A stretch of DNA of 64,000 bases from assembly GCA_964372215.1 (NCBI GenBank), contig CAYJQC010000003.1, positions 1-64,000 of the forward strand, given 5' to 3'. Positions within the stretch are counted from its first letter, which is position 1. Every line of letters begins with the position of its first letter. The DNA is from DAIMFL01 sp964372215 (GTDB taxonomy: Bacteria; Pseudomonadota; Alphaproteobacteria; Dongiales; Dongiaceae). The translations under genes and the position numbers were made by a program. Shown here piece after piece: positions 7,632-16,731 of the stretch. The notes beneath the pieces were generated by a model. It was given only the letters and a program-made list of their open reading frames with translations. It ran no database searches and was not told the DNA's origin.

Positions 7632-9263
7632 TCACGTCCGCCGCTCCCAGTCCTCGTCCTCGTCCGCGGCTGGCCGGTCGATATCGAAGGCCGGCGGCCG
7701 GACCCGGCGCAGGCAGGCCGGGGCGGGGCGTTGGTCGGGCCGGTCGAGGAAGGCGCCGACCACGTCGTCGGCGCAGGCATCGTTGTCGATCACGCCGTGG
7801 CCGATGCCGGCGAACTCCACCAGGAAGCCGTTCGGCAATCCGGCCATGGCGGCGCGCGCCCAGGCCGGCGGAGTCACGGGATCGTAGAGTCCGGCCAGCA
7901 CCAGGGTCGGAATCTCGCTCGCCACGCGTTGGTTCTCGATCGGCCCGGACTCGCCGGCGCCCCAGATCGGACAGATCGCGAGCTCGGGCCGCGGCACGCC
8001 GAAGCCCCTGAACGGCGGCGCGGCCGCGCCGGCGCGCATCTCCGCCTCCGGGTTGAACGGAAATTCCTCGCGGCATTCCATGGCAAGCTGCAGGCCGCCG
8101 CTGAACTCCGGATCGGGCAGGTTCTCCGCCAGCCACTCGGCGTAGGACTTCAGGAACGGGATGTCGCGCCGGGCCGCGGCGGCGATGATGTCCGGCAGGA
8201 ACGTGATGCGCTTCCAATCGTAGAAATCGCTGAACAGCAGGCCGAGGAAGCGCTCGCCGTCGAGCACGACTCGGACCTTGGCGCCGCTGTCGGGCCGGGT
8301 CGCGGGAAAGGTGATCGGCCGCTCGTCGAGCCAGGCGAGGGCGCGGGCAAGATCGCCCTCGAGGTCGGGATAGGTCCCGGCGCAATCGGCGTCGGCGCCG
8401 CAGTCGTCGAATAGCTGGCGGAACGCGCCTGCGGTACCGGCGGCGAGCCCGGCATAGCCCATCGCCTCCGGCGGATAGAGCGAATCGAGGATCGCGCTGC
8501 GGATCCCCGCCGGGTGGTCGCGCATCACGGCGAGTGCCACCCGGGTGCCGTAGGAGATTCCCCACAAGTCCCATTCGGCATAGCCCAACGCGACCCGCAG
8601 GTCGGCGAGGTCGGCGGCGGCGGCGGCGCTGTCATAGGCCGCGAGGTCGATGCCGGCGGCGGTCAGCCGGTCGCGGCAGGCGATGCCTGCGGCGCGCCAC
8701 TGCGTGGCCTCTGCGGCCTCGTCGGCGACTTCGCGCGGATCCGGCCGGCACGCGTAATGGGCGTAGTAGGCCTCGGTGATTTCCGGGCAGGACATCAGGG
8801 GCTCGGACAGCCCGGTGCCGCGCGGATCGACCAGCACCAGGGTGCGCTGGAGCAGCCAGGACACGTCCGCGCGCCATGACAGCCAGCCGGCGACGCCATC
8901 GGCGGTGATGTCGCTGCCATAGCCGGGGCCGCCGGTGAGATAGACCACCGGGTCGGGCTCCTCGCCGGGCGCGGCGCCGTCGGGCGGCAGCACCACGACC
9001 GCCAGCGCTAGGCTGCGGCTGTCGGCCTGACCCCGGCTCTCCGGCACATAGAGATGCCCGCAGCGCGCGTTCGGCACGTCCGCGGTGTCGAACCAGCAGC
9101 GCACCGGCACGAAGCGCGGCAGGTCGGTGGATTCCGCCGAGGCCATGCTCGGCGCCATGCCCGCGATCGCGAGGCCGGCCGCGATCAGCGGCAGCCATGC
9201 CGCCGGGGCGCACAGGGGCGGGACGCTCGTCATGGGCAATCCATCGCGTCGATGTCCGATCAT
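7632..9263 (-). CDS. Secreted alpha/beta hydrolase (TAP-like), copy 2
   Basis: This 543-residue protein is a member of the alpha/beta hydrolase group that includes tripeptidyl/prolyl aminopeptidases. The nucleophile elbow is GISYGTR near residue 237, the oxyanion region YLTGGPGYGSD lies earlier, and the acid/base part is DPVTPPAWA followed by GHGVIDNDAC, which carries the catalytic His. A signal peptide follows MTSVPPLCAPAAWLPL; the start may be the ATG at 9233 rather than 9263. It overlaps the preceding paralogue by 4 bases. Substrate is unknown; peptides or esters in the periplasm are likely. Confidence 0.75.
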   Translation of the reverse strand: MIGHRRDGLPMTSVPPLCAPAAWLPLIAAGLAIAGMAPSMASAESTDLPRFVPVRCWFDTADVPNARCGHLYVPESRGQADSRSLALAVVVLPPDGAAPGEEPDPVVYLTGGPGYGSDITADGVAGWLSWRADVSWLLQRTLVLVDPRGTGLSEPLMSCPEITEAYYAHYACRPDPREVADEAAEATQWRAAGIACRDRLTAAGIDLAAYDSAAAAADLADLRVALGYAEWDLWGISYGTRVALAVMRDHPAGIRSAILDSLYPPEAMGYAGLAAGTAGAFRQLFDDCGADADCAGTYPDLEGDLARALAWLDERPITFPATRPDSGAKVRVVLDGERFLGLLFSDFYDWKRITFLPDIIAAAARRDIPFLKSYAEWLAENLPDPEFSGGLQLAMECREEFPFNPEAEMRAGAAAPPFRGFGVPRPELAICPIWGAGESGPIENQRVASEIPTLVLAGLYDPVTPPAWARAAMAGLPNGFLVEFAGIGHGVIDNDACADDVVGAFLDRPDQRPAPACLRRVRPPAFDIDRPAADEDEDWERRT

Positions 9264-10882
9264 GGGGGCAGCAGGAAATCGGGCCGGCGCAGATCGTCGA
9301 GGCAGCCATCATGCGGATCCGCCCCGGGATCGTCGAGGAAACGTGCGGCGATGGCGTCGGCGCACGAGTCGATGGTGACGCTGCCATGGGCGAGATGGGG
9401 AAACTCGATCATCGTGCCGTTGGGCAGCCAGCCGGCGACGATGCGGCCCCATTCCGGCGGCGTCACCGGATCGTAGCGCCCGCCGAGAATCAGGGCCGGC
9501 ACGTCGCTGTGCACGGGCCCGATCTCCGCCGGGTCGGCGGGTATGGCGCCCCAGTCGGCGCAGATGACGGCGAGATCCTGCGCCCATCCGAGCGAATCGT
9601 AACTCGGATAGTGCCCCTCGATGTCGGCGAGCCGGGCCAGAGCGTCGCCCTGCGGTGCGTTGCGGCACATGTCCGAAATGATCATGACCTCCGCCGGTGA
9701 ATCAAGCGCATCTCGTGCCAGCATCAACTGCGCGAGATACTTGATGTACTCGTGCTGGCCGGTGCTGAAGCCGGAGATCACCGCCGGCATGTCGGGAACC
9801 GCGTCGGCATAGTACATGATCTCGAACAGCAGCTCGGCCACGCGCCGCCCGTCGAGGACGAAGGTCATCCCGCTCCAGCCGTGCTCGCCCTCGATGACGA
9901 TTGTCTCAGGCATCAGGTTCATGCGCGCCATGCCGGTCGCGAAGCCGCTCAGCAGGACGGGAAAGGCCTCGCGGCAGCCCTCGTCCAGCATGCAGTCGCG
10001 CATGACCTGCATGAAGGCCCGGTCGAAATTCTGCGTCGCGCTGCCGAGCACGACATCGGGACGCTCATAGAGCGACACCGAGTCGAGGATCAGGCCGTGG
10101 ATCGCCGGCTCGTCGATGTGCAGCAGTTCGAGCGCCAGATGGGTACCGTAGGAAACGCCCCAGACGTCCCAGCGTTCGATCCCGAGCGCCCGGCGCAGGT
10201 CCGCGAGGTCGGCGGCGCTCTCGGCCGTGTTGTAGGCGATGACGTCGATGCCGGCCGCGTCGAAGCGCTCGCGGCAGGCCCGCATGTAGCGCCGCCACCA
10301 CTGCGCCCGCACCACCGCAATCCTCGGCGTCGCCGAGCCGAAATACGCCTGCAAAGCCGGCTCGGAAATGCGCCAGTCGCATTGCAGCAGCGGCTCCGAC
10401 TGGCCGGTGCCGCGTTGGTCGACCAGGATCAGCGCCCGGTTCGCGCTTCCCGCCCAGTCCGCATACCACTCGAGCCAGCCAGCCAGCGCGTCGCCGGAGA
10501 TGCCGGCGCCATAGCCGGGCCCGCCGGCCAGGTGGACCAGAGGCGGGCCGAGCTCTTCAGGCGCGGCGCCGCGCGGCGAAAGGATGGTGACGGCGACCTG
10601 GATCTCGCGGCCATTCGGGCGCTCCCGGCTCTCCGGCACCACCAGAAATCCGCAGCGCAGGGCGACCTCGTCGCTCGCCGGCCCCCAGCAGGGCAGCGGA
10701 TCGAAATGTACGGCATCCGGGTCGCTCGGCGGGGCGCCGGCGCATGCGCCGGCGGCCATAGCCAGCGTTGCGACCAAGCCGGCCAGCATCTCGAACGATG
10801 CCCGCAAGCTCCGCCTGCGGTGCGGGCAGGGGGATCGCGAGAGCCCCGAAGGGGCAGGCACGCCAAAGAGGGCTAGCCGCAT
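9260..10882 (-). CDS. Secreted alpha/beta hydrolase (TAP-like), copy 1
   Basis: This is a paralogue of the downstream hydrolase, with the same plan: VHLAGGPGYGAG, the nucleophile elbow GVSYGTHLAL, DPVTPPEWG, and AHGSVTIDSCAD for the catalytic His. The C terminus ends in FLDDPGADPHDGC, a Cys-containing tail also present in copy 2. I chose the ATG at 10882 because GGAG lies 8 bases upstream; another ATG 27 bases earlier is possible. A hydrophobic signal segment (LVATLAMAAGACAG) near residues 33-50 suggests export. The pair arose by tandem duplication and is transcribed together. Confidence 0.75.
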   Translation of the reverse strand: MRLALFGVPAPSGLSRSPCPHRRRSLRASFEMLAGLVATLAMAAGACAGAPPSDPDAVHFDPLPCWGPASDEVALRCGFLVVPESRERPNGREIQVAVTILSPRGAAPEELGPPLVHLAGGPGYGAGISGDALAGWLEWYADWAGSANRALILVDQRGTGQSEPLLQCDWRISEPALQAYFGSATPRIAVVRAQWWRRYMRACRERFDAAGIDVIAYNTAESAADLADLRRALGIERWDVWGVSYGTHLALELLHIDEPAIHGLILDSVSLYERPDVVLGSATQNFDRAFMQVMRDCMLDEGCREAFPVLLSGFATGMARMNLMPETIVIEGEHGWSGMTFVLDGRRVAELLFEIMYYADAVPDMPAVISGFSTGQHEYIKYLAQLMLARDALDSPAEVMIISDMCRNAPQGDALARLADIEGHYPSYDSLGWAQDLAVICADWGAIPADPAEIGPVHSDVPALILGGRYDPVTPPEWGRIVAGWLPNGTMIEFPHLAHGSVTIDSCADAIAARFLDDPGADPHDGCLDDLRRPDFLLPP

Positions 10883-11124
10883 GACGAGAACTCCAATGCG
10901 GAATTTCAATCAGGGCAGACTGCCGCATCTGGAACAAATCGGCAACCGCCGTGATTTGCGCCGCGATTTGCGCCCGGCGGTTTGGCAATGCCGCTTCTCG
11001 GCGCGGCGGCGCGTTTGCCCCGGCCTGGTTCCCGCCGCCCGCGCTTGCGGTCTCCGACCCCTTCCGTTACTTTCCCGCGTCCCGCGCGCCGGGGGCCAAG
11101 CGCGGCCCTTCAGCAACGCCCGAC

Positions 11125-11214
11125 GGAGGGGTGCCGGAGTGGTTGAACGGGACGGTCTCGAAAACCGTTATACCCTCACGGGTATCGAGGGTTCGAATCC
11201 CTCCCCCTCCGCCA
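11125..11214 (+). tRNA. tRNA-Ser (CGA)
   Basis: This is a 90-base tRNA with acceptor arms GGAGGGG and CCCCTCC, discriminator G and encoded CCA (11212-11214). The anticodon arm ACGGT-CTCGAAA-ACCGT gives anticodon CGA. The T arm is GAGGGTTCGAATCCCTC and the long variable arm is typical of serine tRNA. The accessory segment that follows directly downstream fits the common use of a tRNA-Ser 3' end as an integration site, but I could not find a second copy of the 3' end. Confidence 0.97.
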
Positions 11215-12269
11215 TATTTACTTGCCGCTTGCCAATATATAGGAAATAGCGACTTCTCGGCGGCGAGAGATCGCCCTGTAAAGCCAGTGTGTAGCATCGT
11301 CGTGCCCTGGCGCAAGGTGAGCTTTTGACTTGACGGCTGCGCTCTGCCCCAACATTTCTGTGGGCGAGTTCGAGGGCAGATCGGGGGCAGCCGGCCTCGA
11401 CGTAAACGGATATCGCACAAGATCTTTCGCGCTGTCTGTCGGTCCTCTACATGGCCGCGACCTGCGATCTGCCGCGCCGTGGCATGGGGCCGAAGCTCAT
11501 GCGCCGGCACGAGGACGACCCGTGCGGTGACGTAGCGCGCTGGCGCAACGACCGGATTGAAGAGATCCAGGCACCCGGAACGGCTTCATCGACAGTCCCG
11601 AGACGGTGCCTCTGCTGGAGATGATCCAGACCGGTGCTTCGCCCGACATGGTGCCGGCCGTCGAGCCCAGTGTCTTCCCGATGACGCCGCCCATACAGGA
11701 GACTAAAGCTGCCCGCCGCAGGGTTTGTCGGAAGGGCAAAACCTGTGGCGACAGCAGCGTCAACCGGAGCTACACCTGCATGAAGCCGCCGGGATGTGCT
11801 TGCGATGGGCAGTGATCGTCAGGCCGTACCGCGGACAGAATGCACGGGTGCGGGATGGCGGACATGGAACGGAAGCCGTACGCTCGGGGTCAGACGGCTC
11901 GGCTGCTGGGCAATGCCAGGCAACCGAACCACATCGTCCGGGCGCGATCGCGGGTTTCTTGGCGCCGCCGCCGCAGTGGATGTGCCTGTGCGCCGCGAAC
12001 TCCCATTCCCCGAGGCAGCAGTATCTGGGAACGACCCGGTCGAAAAAGCGCGTGACCGAGGCCTTCCAGTCGATGATTTGATTCTCGTCGACCACGGCCA
12101 GCCGCCCGGCAAGCCGCTTGACTGCGAAAGACCGACTGATGAGATGAGACAGGAGGCCCGATCATCCGACCGTGAAGTCGTCGCCGGCCTTTCCCGCGCC
12201 GCGGCCGGCATCGCAGAGCTGCTTCAAGAGCTTCTCCGCGGCCCCCGACCGTGGCGGTCGATCGATGCC
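11215..12269. other. Degenerate region after tRNA-Ser
   Basis: About 1 kb without a convincing gene. Open frames here are short, overlap on both strands and resemble no family I know. The composition stays high-GC but coding bias is weak. It is best read as eroded mobile-element DNA between the tRNA and the recD2-like fragment. Confidence 0.5.
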
Positions 12270-12692
12270 GATAGCGCGATTCCCCGGATCGAGATGCAGA
12301 CTCGAATGACGCTTGCCGACAGCCAGGGGACCGCCGTGCGCATGGCATTGGTGTCGAAGGTCATGGTGATCGCCGGCGGGACCGGCGTCGGCAAGACCAC
12401 GATCGTCAACTCGATTCTGCGAATCCTCGCCGCCAAAGACGTGAACATCGCGCTTTGCGCGCCGACCGGTCGGGCAGCCAAGCACATGAACGGTGCAATC
12501 GGAATGGCGGGTAAGGCGATCCACCGGCTGCTCGAGGCCGACCCAAGAACCGGCGGGTTCAAGCGCGATGCCGTCAATCCGCTCGATTGCGGCCTTCTTG
12601 GGATCGACGAGACCTCAATGGTCGACGTTCTGCTGATGCATGCGCTGTTGAAGGCGCCACCAGGAAGCTTGGCCCTGGTGGCAATGATTTGA
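12270..12692 (+). pseudogene. recD2-like helicase fragment
   Basis: The translation shows ADSQGTAVRMALVSKVMVI, Walker A GGTGVGKTT, CAPTGRAAKHM, IHRLLEADPRTGGF and GIDETSMVDVLLMHALL, in the order and spacing of the N-terminal ATPase part of RecD2/TraA-type helicases. The frame stops right after LALVAMI, where intact proteins continue with the Walker B-proximal VGD and a second RecA domain. Everything before the ATPase domain is also lost, since upstream residues in the same frame do not fit. It is a roughly 140-codon relic of a protein normally over 700 residues, lying 10 bases before the SNF2 gene. Confidence 0.75.
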
Positions 12693-12702
12693 GGTTGACG
12701 CA

Positions 12703-15426
12703 ATGTCGGATCGCTCGACCGCCATGCCTCGCCGCCAGTTGCGCGTCACGCCGCATGGGCGCCTGCTGCTGGAGGCCGCGGAGGACGCGCCCATACTGGA
12801 TGAGCCGGTGGCGGCACGGTTGGCGGAAGCCTTTGGACGCGGCGCCGGATATGGGCCTTTGCAGTTGGGGGCTGGCGAAGTCGGCCAAGCCTTGCCGCCC
12901 GCGTTCGTCTGGTGGCGCGATTTTGCGGCACGCTATGTGGCGGCGGTCTGCCTTCACGCGTCAGGTGCCTCACCGGAAGCGCGGCCCTCCTCAATGCTGC
13001 CTGCCGTGCCACCGCCGACCGAAGCGGAACTGGCCACCCTCTCGCTGACGGCGCCAATGATGCCGGGCGCCGAGTACGTGAACCCGGATGTCCTGCTGGG
13101 GCTATGGGCGGAACTCGGCAGCGCCTTCGCCGCGTCTCTGGCGGAATCCAAATCCGACCTTCAGGGGTTCCTGAAGGCGCTGAACCCGGCGTGGAACCTG
13201 ATCGGCCGGGTTCACTTCAATCTGGCGGAGAACCGACGCGATCCGGATTTTCCCTTCGCGTTCATGGCCACCTACACGACACAACTGACTGCCCAAGCCA
13301 AACCCAAGCACGTGCCGCTTGGCCAGGCGTTGCGCGAGTACGCAGGCGTCGCCAACCGGGACAAGTTGCTGTCGCTGCTCCTTCCTGTGCAGCGAGCGGC
13401 AGAGAACTGCGTCTGGCTCAAGGAGATGGTTGATCGAGGAGAGATCTTCCACCCGTTGCGCTGGAGCCCGTCCGAGGCCGCATCGTTCCTGAACAATGTG
13501 TCTGCCCTTGAAGGCGCCGGCGTGGTCGTGCGCATGCCCGCCAACTGGCGGGCCGGGCGACCGCCGCGCCCAAAGGTCACAGGCACGGTCGGCGCCGCGC
13601 CGCCGAATGGGCCGGGCCTGGACGCCCTACTCGACTTCCACATGGACGTGACTCTGGAGGGCGAGGCTCTTACCGAAGAGGAAATGGTCACGCTTCTCGC
13701 CGGAACCGAGTCGCTGGTACTGCTGCGTGGTCAATGGGTGGAGATCGATCGCGCGCGCCTCGAATGCGCAATGCGCCGTTTCGGAGAGGCGCAGGATCTC
13801 GCCGAACGGGAGGGGCTGACTTTCGCCGAGGCCATGCGGCTGTTGAGCGGCTCGGCAGTCACCGGCGAAGCTGAGAGCGCCGCCGTCGCGGAGTGGTCGC
13901 AAGTCTCTGCTGGACCTTGGCTGGCCGAAACCCTGAGAGCGCTGCGAGTTCCCGACGGCAATGCCATCGACCCCGGCCCCGCTCTCAGGGGCAGCCTACG
14001 CCCATACCAGAAGGCAGGCGTCGAATGGCTTCACCTCCTGTCCGGACTTGGGCTGGGAGCCTGCCTTGCGGATGACATGGGGCTTGGCAAAACCATTCAG
14101 GTCCTGTCTCTGCTGCAGATCCGCAAGAGGGAGTCCGGCCGCAAACCCAGCCTCCTGGTCGCTCCCGCCTCCCTGCTGGCGAATTGGGCGGCAGAGATCG
14201 AGCGCTTCACCCCCGGCCTGGAAGCCAGGATCATACATTCCTCGGCGATGAAGGCCGAAGACCTCAAGCAATTTGCTGCGGACGGGTTGTCCGGTGTCGA
14301 TCTGGCGATCACGAGCTATGGCTCTCTGCTACGCTTGCCGGCGTTGGGCGATACATCTTGGCGCTTTGTGGTGCTGGACGAAGCGCAGGCGATCAAGAAC
14401 CCCAGCGCGAAGCAGACGCGAGCGGCCAAAGCGCTGAAGGCCGACGCGCGCATCGCCTTGACCGGTACGCCGGTCGAAAATCACCTGGGCGATTTGTGGT
14501 CGATCTTCGATTTCATCAATCCGGGTCTGCTCGGAAACGCGAAGGAGTTCGACCGCTTCACCAAGGCGCTGGCCGATCGGCCTCACAACCCTTACGGCCC
14601 GCTGCGCGATCTTGTCCGGCCCTACATTCTGCGACGGATGAAGACGGACAAGACCGTCATCGCCGACCTGCCGGACAAAACGGAAGTCAAGGCGTTCTGC
14701 CCTTTGAGCCGCAAGCAGGCCGCACTCTATGCGCAGACGGTTGCTGAACTGTCCGAGGCGTTACAGAATGCCGAAGGAGCCCGGCGCAGGGGGATTGTGC
14801 TGGCGACGCTGATGCGGCTGAAGCAGATCTGCAATCACCCCTCGCATTGGCTGAGCGACAACGAGTGGGCCGAGGCGGACAGTGGAAAATGGGCGCGCCT
14901 GCGCGAGATCACGGGAGTGGTCGCCACCCGCCAGGAGAAGATGCTTGTCTTCACCCAGTTCCGCGAGATGACGGCCCCGCTGGCGGCGTATCTTGGCAGC
15001 ATGTTCGGCCGGCCCGGTTTGATCCTGCACGGCGACACCGTGGTAAAGCACCGAAAAGCGCTGGTGCAAGCCTTTCAGGAGGACGAGACAGTGCCGTTCT
15101 TCGTCCTGTCCTTGAAGGCAGGGGGCTCGGGACTGAACCTGACTGCCGCATCCCATGTCGTCCATTTCGACCGTTGGTGGAACCCGGCAGTAGAGAATCA
15201 GGCCACCGACCGCGCGTTCCGGATCGGCCAGAAGAAGAACGTGCTGGTCCACAAGTTTGTCTGCCAGGGTACGATCGAAGAGAAGATTGACGGCCTCATC
15301 GACGCGAAGAAGGGACTGTCGGAAGACGTGTTGGCAGGTGGTGACGAGATCAATCTGACCAAGATGAGGGACGAGGATCTGATACGGATCATGACCCTTG
15401 ACCTGCATGCGGCTATGGCGGAGTGA
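12703..15426 (+). CDS. SNF2-family DNA-dependent ATPase/helicase
   Basis: This 907-residue Swi2/Snf2 ATPase probably remodels or translocates on double-stranded DNA or nucleic-acid complexes. Residues 1-420 form an SNF2-associated domain. The first RecA domain has motif I DDMGLGKTIQVL near residue 456, DEAQ near 557 and TGTPVENHLGDLWSIFDF. The second has VFTQFREM, LKAGGSGLNLTAA and DRWWNPAVENQATDRAFRIGQ. All catalytic motifs are intact. Its stop overlaps the start of a SWIM zinc-finger gene (GTGA), a pairing seen in several bacterial phyla. No methyltransferase or nuclease partner typical of DISARM is adjacent. Function is unproven; a mobile or defence-linked role is inferred from location only. 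Confidence 0.9.
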   Translation: MSDRSTAMPRRQLRVTPHGRLLLEAAEDAPILDEPVAARLAEAFGRGAGYGPLQLGAGEVGQALPPAFVWWRDFAARYVAAVCLHASGASPEARPSSMLPAVPPPTEAELATLSLTAPMMPGAEYVNPDVLLGLWAELGSAFAASLAESKSDLQGFLKALNPAWNLIGRVHFNLAENRRDPDFPFAFMATYTTQLTAQAKPKHVPLGQALREYAGVANRDKLLSLLLPVQRAAENCVWLKEMVDRGEIFHPLRWSPSEAASFLNNVSALEGAGVVVRMPANWRAGRPPRPKVTGTVGAAPPNGPGLDALLDFHMDVTLEGEALTEEEMVTLLAGTESLVLLRGQWVEIDRARLECAMRRFGEAQDLAEREGLTFAEAMRLLSGSAVTGEAESAAVAEWSQVSAGPWLAETLRALRVPDGNAIDPGPALRGSLRPYQKAGVEWLHLLSGLGLGACLADDMGLGKTIQVLSLLQIRKRESGRKPSLLVAPASLLANWAAEIERFTPGLEARIIHSSAMKAEDLKQFAADGLSGVDLAITSYGSLLRLPALGDTSWRFVVLDEAQAIKNPSAKQTRAAKALKADARIALTGTPVENHLGDLWSIFDFINPGLLGNAKEFDRFTKALADRPHNPYGPLRDLVRPYILRRMKTDKTVIADLPDKTEVKAFCPLSRKQAALYAQTVAELSEALQNAEGARRRGIVLATLMRLKQICNHPSHWLSDNEWAEADSGKWARLREITGVVATRQEKMLVFTQFREMTAPLAAYLGSMFGRPGLILHGDTVVKHRKALVQAFQEDETVPFFVLSLKAGGSGLNLTAASHVVHFDRWWNPAVENQATDRAFRIGQKKNVLVHKFVCQGTIEEKIDGLIDAKKGLSEDVLAGGDEINLTKMRDEDLIRIMTLDLHAAMAE

Positions 15427-16289
15427 GGTCCATGGTTTGGGGGTATCACGGCAGTTGGCGTGACTATGTCTCGGTCGCGGAGCGTCGGAAAACAGCCGAG
15501 CGCCAACTGAGAATACTGCGCAAGAACGGCCAATCGGTCTCCCCTGTCACGATCGACGGACGCAAGATCGCCAAGACCTTTTGGGGAACGGCGTGGTGCG
15601 ACAATTTGGAGGGCTACCGCGACTACGAGAACAGACTGCCGCGCGGACGTACATACGTGCGCAATGGCTTGGTCATCGATCTTCAGATATCGGCCTCGGA
15701 GATCAGGGCGCTGGTCAGCGGATCTTCGGTCTACACGGTTGCCGTTACCATAGAGGCGCTGGCGCCAAGCCTGTGGCGCTCGATCTGCTTGGATTGCACC
15801 GGCGGAATCGACTCCCTGGTCGAACTCCTGCAAGGAAGATTCTCCAACGCGGTTATGGAGCGGCTTTGCCGACAGGAGAGGGGCTTGTTTCCCAAACCAT
15901 CGGAAATTCGCTTCTCGTGCTCCTGCCCAGACGCCGCATATATGTGCAAGCACGTCGCCGCGGCACTGTACGGCGTCGGCGCCAAGCTCGACGAAAGGCC
16001 GGAGCTTCTGTTTCGGCTGCGCGCTGTCGACGAACGCGAACTCGTCGCCGGGCTGGACGTGGGAACGCGCTTCTCAAACGGTCCGCTCGATCGCGGGAAA
16101 ATTCTGGAGACCGAAGACATCTCTGCGCTGTTCGGCCTGGACATCGAGGGCCCCGGAGACGCGGCCACGGCAAACGGCCCTGAATCACCTGCGCCGACAT
16201 CGGCGGAGCAGCCCAGACGAAAGCGTGCCAGCAAAAAGGCCGCCGGTCACAAGACAATGGGTGCGGGCCGCCCGCCTCGGTCGTCTTGA
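15423..16289 (+). CDS. SWIM zinc-finger protein coupled to SNF2
   Basis: The 288-residue protein carries a SWIM finger near residues 158-175, FSCSCPDAAYMCKHVAAALYGVG, giving the CxCx(n)CxH zinc ligands expected to bind nucleic acid or protein. The N-terminal part (WGYHGSWRDYVSVAERR; FWGTAWCDNLE) matches the conserved start of SNF2-associated SWIM proteins. The GTG at 15423 overlaps the SNF2 stop; an ATG at 15432 is the alternative. The last 10 or so codons, from about 16255, read into an IS5-family remnant on the other strand, so the native C terminus has been replaced. The Lys/Arg-rich stretch just before may be the last native sequence. Confidence 0.85.
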   Translation: MRSMVWGYHGSWRDYVSVAERRKTAERQLRILRKNGQSVSPVTIDGRKIAKTFWGTAWCDNLEGYRDYENRLPRGRTYVRNGLVIDLQISASEIRALVSGSSVYTVAVTIEALAPSLWRSICLDCTGGIDSLVELLQGRFSNAVMERLCRQERGLFPKPSEIRFSCSCPDAAYMCKHVAAALYGVGAKLDERPELLFRLRAVDERELVAGLDVGTRFSNGPLDRGKILETEDISALFGLDIEGPGDAATANGPESPAPTSAEQPRRKRASKKAAGHKTMGAGRPPRSS

Positions 16290-16731
16290 CGCTCTGGCCG
16301 TCGATCGCGGCCGCCGACGGACTCGCCTGGCGCCCGACCCGCTCGCGGTCGGCCATGAGCAGATGATGGTTCATCGTCTCGAGCACGCCTTCGTCACGCA
16401 ACCGCACGAACCAGCGATCGACCGTGGCAGCGCGTGCGAAGCAGTTCGGCACCATGCGCCATGGCGCAGCACATAGCAGATCGCGTTCATGATCTCGCGC
16501 ATCGGCCAGCGTCGCGGCCGGCCGGTATGCCCGGGCGGCGGCAGGAAAGGCGCGACGATCGCCCATTCGGCATCGGTCAGATCGCTTCCGCAACGCAGAT
16601 GCTCCCGGCTATGCCCACGCCGAATGGTCGGGGTCCACAAGAAGCTGTCCAAACCGGCTTCGACAACCGTTTGGAATCACACCTCGCTCCGACCATCCAG
16701 CCCTTTGTCGCGTTTCGAGACGGCCTCTAAG
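16258..16731 (-). mobile_element. IS5-family (IS427-like) insertion sequence remnant
   Basis: Minus-strand translation shows SDLTDAEWAIVAPFLPPPGHTGRPRRWPMREIMNAICYVLRHGAWCR in one frame. It continues in another frame with VDRWFVRLRDEGVLETMNHHLLMADRERVGRQASPSAAAIDGQSVKTTEAGG. These are the ORF-A and early ORF-B parts of an IS427-type transposase, frameshifted and cut off right after the first catalytic Asp region. The left end (around 16731) starts GAGGCCGTCTCGAAACG, a plausible terminal repeat. The right end is missing, at the 3' end of the SWIM gene. Confidence 0.8.

Noticed and set aside
11067..11510. Minus-strand frame reading GGGGIRTLDTREGITVFE
   Set aside because: This is the well-known false protein produced by translating the antisense strand of a tRNA-Ser gene.
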